From Methanoculleus sp. UBA374 (GTDB lineage: Archaea > Halobacteriota > Methanomicrobia > Methanomicrobiales > Methanoculleaceae), in contig DAYL01000012.1 in the NCBI GenBank assembly GCA_002508705.1, positions 27,052 to 45,533 of the forward strand: a stretch of 18,482 bases of DNA, read 5' to 3'. Within the stretch, counting starts at the first letter, position 1. Every line of letters starts with the position of its first letter. This document shows, piece by piece, positions 13,658 to 18,482 of this stretch. Made by a program: the position numbers and the translations under genes. The notes under the pieces are model-generated. The model was not told the origin of the DNA and ran no database searches. It saw nothing but the letters and a program-made list of their open reading frames with translations.

Positions 13658-14605
13658 CTACACCGAAGACTCGCCCGAACCTTCTTTCTCAACAGTAATA
13701 TCGTACACCGCGTGCCACTTCCCCGGCGAGTAGGTCCTGACCACGCGTTCGACGACCTCTCCCCGGGTGACCGCACGGATCAGGGGGAGGTACTCCCCTT
13801 CCCGCTCCTCCAGGGCGTAAAGGTGGATGGTCCCGCCGTCCCGGCAGAGCCGGGCGGCTGTCAGGAGGAACTGCGGTGCGGCCAGGGGGAGGTTCATGAC
13901 GATCCGGTCGAAGGGGGAAAAATCGAGCCGGAGAAGGTGTCCGGCGTCCGCGAGCATCGGGATGACGTTTTCCGCCCGGTTGAGCGCGATGTTATGGATC
14001 ATCAGGTGGACAGCGGCGGGGTTGAGGTCCGCGGCGACGACGAAAGCGGCCCGGCGGGCCAGGGTGATCGCAAACGGCCCGACGCCGGCGAACATATCGA
14101 GCACCCGCTCCCCCTCCTCCATCGCGCGAAGGACCCGCTGCCGTTCGGTCGAGAGCCGGGCCGAGAAGTAGGCGTGGGCGAGGTCCACGTCGAAGCGGAG
14201 ACCGTACTCGGTCACCCGGGTGCGGGTGGACGGGACCCCTGCAAGGACGGCGAACCGGCGGATGCGGTACTCCCCCTCGACCGGGGTCTCCGGGAAGAGC
14301 ACCGTCGCGAGGGACGGCCGGGCGGCGAGCAGCCGCCGGGCGCCCCCGGGGTCGTTCTCCTGCATGATGGCTATCCCGCCCACGAGCTCGTGGCGGGGGA
14401 GAACGACCTGTTCCGGCACAGCCTCAAACTCGCACCGGAGAGCGCCCGGGACCTCTCTTACGACCGGAAAGAGGACGGCGCCCCCCTCGGGGCGCGGCTT
14501 ACAGCGCCGGTCAAGGAGCCCCTCGCCAAGCAGCCGGTGCCGTGTCTCTTCAGCCTCCCTCTTCTCCACCGCAAGGCACCACTGTTCCTTTCGCACGCCG
14601 ACCAC
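13658..14605 (-). CDS. trm5: tRNA (guanine37-N1)-methyltransferase Trm5
   Basis: It methylates N1 of G37 next to the anticodon using S-adenosylmethionine, preventing +1 frameshifts. The 315-residue protein has an N-terminal substrate-recognition region, then the class I methyltransferase core: RVLDMFAGVGPFAI (SAM-binding loop, about residue 167), VVAADLNPAAV (acidic ribose-binding residue) and MNLPLAAPQFL, where NLP is the Trm5 catalytic motif. TYSPGKWHAVYDI closes the fold. The related wyosine enzyme Taw2 shares the core, but the NLP motif and full N-terminal region favour Trm5. A TATA-like AATAGTAT about 27 bp upstream supports the ATG at 14605. It is divergent from hmgA with only 34 bp between the starts. 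Confidence 0.9.
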   Translation of the reverse strand: MVGVRKEQWCLAVEKREAEETRHRLLGEGLLDRRCKPRPEGGAVLFPVVREVPGALRCEFEAVPEQVVLPRHELVGGIAIMQENDPGGARRLLAARPSLATVLFPETPVEGEYRIRRFAVLAGVPSTRTRVTEYGLRFDVDLAHAYFSARLSTERQRVLRAMEEGERVLDMFAGVGPFAITLARRAAFVVAADLNPAAVHLMIHNIALNRAENVIPMLADAGHLLRLDFSPFDRIVMNLPLAAPQFLLTAARLCRDGGTIHLYALEEREGEYLPLIRAVTRGEVVERVVRTYSPGKWHAVYDITVEKEGSGESSV

Positions 14606-14639
14606 CAGCCATCTTTAGGTATGAGTCCTCATACTATTC
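14606..14639. promoter_or_regulatory. Overlapping trm5/hmgA promoters with a 16-bp palindrome
   Basis: The 34-bp gap holds a perfect dyad GTATGAG-TC-CTCATAC at 14619-14634. On the plus strand CTTTAGGTA (about 14613-14621) lies about 26 bp before the hmgA ATG. On the minus strand AATAGTAT (about 14630-14637) lies about 27 bp before the trm5 ATG. Each TATA-like box therefore sits close to the other gene's start, and the palindrome overlaps both boxes. It is a strong operator candidate. Confidence 0.5.
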
Positions 14640-15848
14640 ATGGATGATTACACGAGGAGGCTGAAAGAAGGCTCCCTCAAACTCTACGCGCTCGAAAAGG
14701 AACTCCCCCCGGAGGAAGCGGTCCGGGTGCGGCGGACCTTCATTGAGGAAGAGACCGGCACCGCCCTTCCCGCGGTGGGGTCGTTTACCATCGGGATCGA
14801 CCGGGTGGTGAAACGCAATATCGAGAACATGATCGGCGCGGTGCAGGTGCCGATCGGCGTCGCGGGACCGCTTCCAGTGAAGGGGGAGTACGCCCGCGGG
14901 TCCTACTACCTCCCCCTGGCGACGACCGAAGGAGCGCTCGTGGCATCGGTGAACCGCGGGTGCTCCCTGATCACCCGGGCGGGGGGTGCGGACGTGCGGA
15001 TCATGCGCGACGGGATGACCCGGGCGCCGGTTTTTGCCGCACGCGACGTCGTCCACGCCCGTGAAGTGGTCGCCTGGGTGGACGAACACACCGCCGAAAT
15101 CCGCGAGACGGCGGAGAGCACCACGAAGCACGGGGAGTTTCTCGAAGCCGTCTCCTACGTTGCGGGGACGAGCGTCTTCGTCCGGCTCGAGTTCGACACC
15201 AAGGACGCCATGGGCATGAACATGGTGACGATCGCAAGCCAGAAGGTGGGCGAGCTCATCGAACGGGAGACCGGGGCCCGCCTCGTCTCCACTTCCGGGA
15301 ACATGTGCACCGACAAGAAGCCGGCGGCGATCAACCTGGTCCGGGGCAGGGGAAAGACCGTGGTCGCGGGCGTGCGACTGACCGACGAGATGGTCGCCGA
15401 CCTCCTGAAGACCGATTCTGAGACCCTTGTCGCGGCAAACTACCGCAAAAACCTTGTGGGCTCGGCGCGGGCGGCCTCGTTCGGGTTCAACGCCCACGCA
15501 GCGAACGTCGTCGCCGCCATGTTCATCGCCTGCGGACAGGACCCCGCCCACGTCGTCGAGGGGAGCACCGCGATCACCACCGCCGACCGGGTAGACGGCG
15601 GCGTCTACGTCTCGGTCACCCTCCCCTCGCTCCCGGTGGGAACGGTCGGCGGCGGCACCGGGATTGATACCCAGCACGAGTGCCTCGCGATGCTCGGCGT
15701 CGCCGGAGGCGGCGACCCGCCGGGGACCCACGCGAAAGCGCTTGCCGAGATCGTTGCCGCCGGGGTGCTCGCCGGAGAACTCTCCCTCCTCGGCGCCCTC
15801 GCGGCCCAGCACCTTGCCAGGGCCCACCAGGACCTCGGCAGGGGATAA
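14640..15848 (+). CDS. hmgA: Hydroxymethylglutaryl-CoA reductase, class I
   Basis: It reduces HMG-CoA to mevalonate with two NAD(P)H, the committed step to archaeal lipids. The 402-residue soluble protein shows the class I catalytic set: E97 (TTEGALVASVNRG), K226 (CTDKKPAAINL), D301 (CGQDPAH) and H396 near the C-terminus (HLARAH). The dinucleotide-binding DAMGMNM motif is near residue 189. ENMIGAVQVPIGVAGP near 62 is the HMG-CoA site. There is no membrane anchor and no regulatory tail, as usual in archaea. The ATG at 14640 lies about 26 bp from a TATA-like block. It lies 1.3 kb from the HMG-CoA synthase operon, separated only by trm5. Confidence 0.95.
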   Translation: MDDYTRRLKEGSLKLYALEKELPPEEAVRVRRTFIEEETGTALPAVGSFTIGIDRVVKRNIENMIGAVQVPIGVAGPLPVKGEYARGSYYLPLATTEGALVASVNRGCSLITRAGGADVRIMRDGMTRAPVFAARDVVHAREVVAWVDEHTAEIRETAESTTKHGEFLEAVSYVAGTSVFVRLEFDTKDAMGMNMVTIASQKVGELIERETGARLVSTSGNMCTDKKPAAINLVRGRGKTVVAGVRLTDEMVADLLKTDSETLVAANYRKNLVGSARAASFGFNAHAANVVAAMFIACGQDPAHVVEGSTAITTADRVDGGVYVSVTLPSLPVGTVGGGTGIDTQHECLAMLGVAGGGDPPGTHAKALAEIVAAGVLAGELSLLGALAAQHLARAHQDLGRG

Positions 15849-15858
15849 CATCCCCTTT

Positions 15859-16323
15859 CTAAAACCGGAACCACTTCATCATGACGAGGGCATCCTCCTC
15901 GTTCGCGTAGTAGGAATCTATCTGGAAGACCTCCTGGTAGCCGAGGCGGTGGTAGAACTCCTGAGCGCCGGTATTGGTGATCCGGACCTCGAGCTGGACA
16001 CCGCTCGCGCCTAAAACGGCATACTCCTGTTCCAGGCGACGGATGAGCTGCCACCCGACTCCCCGGCGCCGGTATCCCGGAGCGACCGCGAGGTTCATAA
16101 TATGCCCATAAACCTCTTCTCCGGTGTCTTCAACGCCCCCGGCAACGAATCCCGCCAGGTTGCCGTTGTTTTTGGCCACAAAAAATGTCTCGGGGTAGTA
16201 GGCGAGCGATTCACGGAGCGTCCTCTCATCCCACGGGTCGACGAACGCCGCTTTCTCGACGGCAACTATCTGCGGGACATCGACGGGTTGTGCCCGGTGA
16301 ATGGTGAATTGAAGCGGCATCAT
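15859..16323 (-). CDS. rimI: RimI-type GNAT N-acetyltransferase
   Basis: The 154-residue protein is a single GNAT domain using acetyl-CoA. The acetyl-CoA pyrophosphate loop is VAPGYRRRGVGWQLI (about residues 78-92). VRITNTGAQEFYHRLGYQEV near 113-132 is the conserved C-terminal segment of RimI/Ard1 proteins, and AFVDPWDERTL near 27 marks the peptide-binding side. In archaea such proteins acetylate protein N-termini, not just ribosomal protein S18, so the rimI name is by similarity. It converges with hmgA (10 bp apart) and diverges from the DUF1015 gene. Two consecutive ATG codons begin the frame; the first is taken. Confidence 0.88.
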   Translation of the reverse strand: MMPLQFTIHRAQPVDVPQIVAVEKAAFVDPWDERTLRESLAYYPETFFVAKNNGNLAGFVAGGVEDTGEEVYGHIMNLAVAPGYRRRGVGWQLIRRLEQEYAVLGASGVQLEVRITNTGAQEFYHRLGYQEVFQIDSYYANEEDALVMMKWFRF

Positions 16324-16351
16324 AGTTACCGGCCTTTCCTTTGCGGAGTGC

Positions 16352-16384
16352 CTTATCTAATATAATGTCAGGAGACAAAATAAT
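16352..16384. promoter_or_regulatory. Divergent promoter region of rimI and the DUF1015 gene
   Basis: For the DUF1015 gene, AAAATAAT at 16377-16384 is centred about 28 bp before the ATG at 16409. For rimI, the minus strand carries an AT-rich block (ATTATATTAGATAAGG) at 16351-16366, 30-40 bp before its ATG, so a short leader is likely. Confidence 0.45.
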
Positions 16385-16408
16385 AGCCACATACGAGTGG
16401 CGGTTTCC

Positions 16409-17671
16409 ATGGTTCAAATCTATCGGTTCGCAGCGGTTCGCCCTGAACGTCGGTACTCTGAAAAGATACCTTCTGTGCCGTACGATGTGGTGACGGCGGA
16501 TGAAGCCCGGGAATGTATTGAGAAAAACCCTCTGAGTTTCCTGCGGGTCAGCCGGCCAGACGCCGAACTCCCCGACCTCCCCCCGCACGACGACCGGGTC
16601 TACCGGCGGGCGCGGGAGGTCTTCGACGGCATGCTTGCAGACGGTCTTATGCAGCGCGACCCGGACCCCGGGATGTACGTCTACCGGGCCGTCCAGGGCG
16701 ACGAGGAGTTCGTCGGGCTGGTCTGCTGTGTGGCGACGGAGGACTATGAGAACCGACGGATCCGACGGCACGAACTCACCCGATACGACAAGGAGGAGGA
16801 CCGAACCCGGCACATCGACGCGGTCGGGGCCAACACCGGCCTTGTCTTCCTGCTCTACCGCGACCCCGGCGAGATCTTCCCCTACGTCCACTCTCTCATC
16901 GACGGAACGGGGCCCGTCGGGAGCACCGTAACCGGATCTGGCGCGCTTCACGAGGTCTACCGGGTCACCGACGGGGCGGCCCTTTCGCACCTTGAAGACC
17001 TCTTTGCGACGGTGCCGGAGGTCTACATCGCGGACGGACACCACCGGGCCAAATCGGCGGTGAACGTGGCGGAACGGCGACGGAAAGCAGGAAGGTTCAC
17101 CGAAGAGACCGGGAAGTTCATGGTGGTCCTCTTCGCCCACGACCGGGTCCGTATCCACGGCTACAGCCGGCTTGTTGCGGACCTCGGCGGCTACACCCTC
17201 CCGGGATTCATCGACGCGCTCTTCGCGGCAGGCTGGGACGTCCGGCCCTACGGGAAGGTCGACGATACGGGCTACCAGATCCCGCCGCTCGCGACCGGGA
17301 ACGGGCCGGTGCATGTCATGCACTTCTACCTGCAGGGGACCTGGTACGAGGTCTCCCGGCCGGTCGCCGACCCCGCCGACCTGATCGGGTCCCTGAACGT
17401 CTCGGTGTTGCAGAAAAAGATCCTCGAAGGGATGCTCGGCATCGCCGACCCCCGGGGCGACCCCCGGCTCAACTACATGGGCGGGGCAAAACCGCTCTCC
17501 GAACTCGAACGGCTCGTCGACTCCGGGAAGTACGCACTCGCAATAGCGATGCAGCCGGTGCGGGTCGAGACGGTGCTTGCGATCGCCGATGCGAACGGCA
17601 TCATGCCGCCGAAATCCACCTGGTTCGAGCCGAAACTCCTTTCGGGGCTTGTCATCCACACAATCGATTGA
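16409..17671 (+). CDS. DUF1015 family protein
   Basis: The 420-residue protein belongs to the DUF1015 family of unknown biochemical function, common in methanogens and anaerobes. Recognisable points are the N-terminal VQIYRFAAVRPERRY and VPYDVVTADEARE, FLRVSRPDAELPD, EVYIADGHHRAKSA near residue 210, and LNYMGGAKPLSELERLVDSG and PPKSTWFEPKLLSGL near the C-terminus. GHHR resembles the GxHR nucleotide-binding motif of the ParB/sulfiredoxin fold, so an ATP- or ADP-using enzyme is possible, but that is inference. The ATG at 16409 is preferred to the in-frame GTG at 16397, which is too near the TATA-like block at 16377. A T6 tract lies 25 bp past the stop. Confidence 0.82.
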   Translation: MVQIYRFAAVRPERRYSEKIPSVPYDVVTADEARECIEKNPLSFLRVSRPDAELPDLPPHDDRVYRRAREVFDGMLADGLMQRDPDPGMYVYRAVQGDEEFVGLVCCVATEDYENRRIRRHELTRYDKEEDRTRHIDAVGANTGLVFLLYRDPGEIFPYVHSLIDGTGPVGSTVTGSGALHEVYRVTDGAALSHLEDLFATVPEVYIADGHHRAKSAVNVAERRRKAGRFTEETGKFMVVLFAHDRVRIHGYSRLVADLGGYTLPGFIDALFAAGWDVRPYGKVDDTGYQIPPLATGNGPVHVMHFYLQGTWYEVSRPVADPADLIGSLNVSVLQKKILEGMLGIADPRGDPRLNYMGGAKPLSELERLVDSGKYALAIAMQPVRVETVLAIADANGIMPPKSTWFEPKLLSGLVIHTID

Positions 17672-17695
17672 GCAACCCGGATCACCGCCCTTACC

Positions 17696-17701
17696 TTTTT
17701 T
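17696..17701 (+). terminator. T6 terminator of the DUF1015 gene
   Basis: A run of six T begins 25 bp after the stop in the 99-bp convergent gap. The rest of the gap shows only a short dyad GGTGA-TCCCC-TCACC at 17761-17775, which overlaps the fmdE stop. Confidence 0.5.
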
Positions 17702-17770
17702 GTTCCGGCATCCGGGGTGGTGCAGGGAGGGATTCCAATCGCAACAATTGCACGGGAGAGGGTGATCCCC

Positions 17771-18412
17771 TCACCAGCGCCGGGAGTACTCCTGCGAACA
17801 GGCGTAGCAGACGAACTTCCCGCCCTCGACCCTGACACGGGATTCAGCGGTCATCTCGCCGCACTTTGCGCACGGCACCGACCGAAAGATCCGGGCCCGC
17901 TCCGGGATCTTGACGTCGACATCCCGGACGGTGAAGAGTTGTTCGGCGGGCAGGTCCAGGACGGCCTCGACCACCCGGTCCACCCGCTTGCGGTACTCGG
18001 CCTGCTCGGCGGCGGAGGCGTCGCCCCGGAACACCCGCGCCCGGAGCGGCGCAAGATCAGGGTCGAGCGAGTCGGTGTCGAACGACGGGTTTGCCGCGAT
18101 GCGGACTGCATCGCCGGTCCGGCGGTTGATGAAGGTAAAGGCGTGCTTGCCGTAGTCTTTGAAGAGGAGGTTTCCCTTTCCTGCGGTGCAGCCGGTGAGG
18201 ACCTGGATGGCGTCGACGCCGCAGGCGTCGGTCTCGGCGATGGTAACAATCTCCTCGTCCTCCGATCTGCCGGAACGGAGCCGGTCAAGGGCGATCTCGG
18301 CCGCTCGATAGCCCAGCGCAAGGCCGGGGCAGACGTGACCGTGAAAGGCGGCCGCTTCGGCGAACCGGCTGTGTGCTTCCCCCGGACCTCCGGGAGGCGT
18401 AGTATTACACAT
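17771..18412 (-). CDS. fmdE: FmdE-family protein with C-terminal zinc ribbon
   Basis: FmdE proteins are named for their gene in the molybdenum formylmethanofuran dehydrogenase operon; the enzyme catalyses the first step of CO2-dependent methanogenesis. The exact role of FmdE is not settled. The 213-residue product has the N-terminal FHGHVCPGLALGYRAAE (H24, H26, C28), then DACGVDAIQVLTGCTAGKGN (C64, C75) and DYGKHAFTFINR. A C-terminal zinc ribbon follows (C181, C184, C202, C205 in CAKCG and CYACSQEY). No fmd/fwd subunit gene lies in the window, so this is a stand-alone copy as far as can be seen. Because several FmdE homologues occur outside the operon in methanogens, the function here may differ. 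The ATG follows a weak GGTAGG. Confidence 0.87.
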   Translation of the reverse strand: MCNTTPPGGPGEAHSRFAEAAAFHGHVCPGLALGYRAAEIALDRLRSGRSEDEEIVTIAETDACGVDAIQVLTGCTAGKGNLLFKDYGKHAFTFINRRTGDAVRIAANPSFDTDSLDPDLAPLRARVFRGDASAAEQAEYRKRVDRVVEAVLDLPAEQLFTVRDVDVKIPERARIFRSVPCAKCGEMTAESRVRVEGGKFVCYACSQEYSRRW

Positions 18413-18428
18413 AATCCTACCTTGCGTG

Positions 18429-18456
18429 AAATATTGTTATCTGCCGACGAATATAT
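18429..18456 (-). promoter_or_regulatory. AT-rich promoter region upstream of fmdE
   Basis: On the minus strand ATATATTC-like sequence near 18449-18456 and ATAACAATATTTC at 18428-18440 are the only AT-rich blocks before the start. The upstream one would give a leader of about 15 nt including GGTAGG; the choice between them is unclear. The remaining bases to the window end hold nothing recognisable. Confidence 0.35.
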
Positions 18457-18482
18457 GTTACGATGCCGTGCCGCGCCTCTCC

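Noticed and set aside
13452..13733. Plus-strand open frame in the convergent gap
   Set aside because: It runs through inverted repeats and into the antisense of trm5, has no ribosome-binding site and encodes a sequence typical of noncoding GC-rich DNA.
16226..17659. 477-codon minus-strand frame opposite the DUF1015 gene, and similarly long frames opposite rpa, the Ere-family gene, trm5 and hmgA
   Set aside because: These are antisense shadows produced by third-position GC bias; their translations are rich in Arg, Asp, Val and Pro, show no family motifs, and lie opposite well-supported genes.
1..18482. CRISPR array, insertion sequence with transposase, prophage or toxin-antitoxin pair
   Set aside because: No regularly spaced repeats, transposase, phage structural genes or typical small toxin/antitoxin pair were found. 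The only recombinase-like gene seems catalytically inactive.

Overview
The window reads as chromosomal DNA of a GC-rich methanogenic euryarchaeon, most likely Methanomicrobiales and close to Methanoculleus (inferred from gene content and style, not from a search). The pointers are deoxyhypusine synthase, archaeal RPA with its partner protein, a CTP-type riboflavin kinase fused to a winged helix (RbkR), the archaeal thiolase/HMG-CoA synthase/DUF35 cluster, HMG-CoA reductase, Trm5, and an FmdE protein (formylmethanofuran dehydrogenase-associated). Many genes have an AT-rich TATA-like box centred 26-28 bp upstream of the start codon, which suggests leaderless mRNAs; I used this to choose several starts.

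Layout. 1-1646: dys and pyrF, overlapping, with a possible 14-codon leader ORF before dys. 1764-3019: a two-gene operon of a 120-residue stand-alone NrdD-type glycyl-radical/zinc domain and a CbiZ cobinamide amidohydrolase with a Cys-rich tail. 3027-3221 (minus): a small DUF1858 redox-disulfide protein. 3495-5284: RPA and RPA-associated protein, translationally coupled. 5324-7772: an erythromycin-esterase-family hydrolase and an ACR3/bile-acid-symporter-type transporter. 7801-8439 (minus): a serine-recombinase-like protein whose catalytic residues all look replaced. 8614-9949 (minus): rbkR-ribB, riboflavin synthesis and its regulator. 10072-13380: an XRE regulator, HMG-CoA synthase, thiolase and DUF35 in one tightly packed operon. 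13381-13657: a convergent gap with terminators for both sides and a 96-bp structured element. 13658-14605 (minus): trm5. 14640-15848: hmgA. 15859-16323 (minus): RimI-type acetyltransferase. 16409-17671: a DUF1015 protein. 17771-18412 (minus): an FmdE-family protein.

How the genes work together. Thiolase condenses two acetyl-CoA, HMG-CoA synthase adds a third, DUF35 bridges the two enzymes, and HMG-CoA reductase makes mevalonate for archaeal ether lipids. All four, plus a likely dedicated regulator, lie within about 6 kb. RbkR and RibB link riboflavin/FMN supply to its control. RPA and its partner serve replication and repair. No rRNA, tRNA, CRISPR array or intact transposable element was seen. 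The observations most worth checking are the stand-alone glycyl-radical protein, the catalytically degenerate serine recombinase, the overlapping trm5/hmgA promoters around a perfect palindrome, the structured element near 13.5 kb, and the leader ORF of dys.
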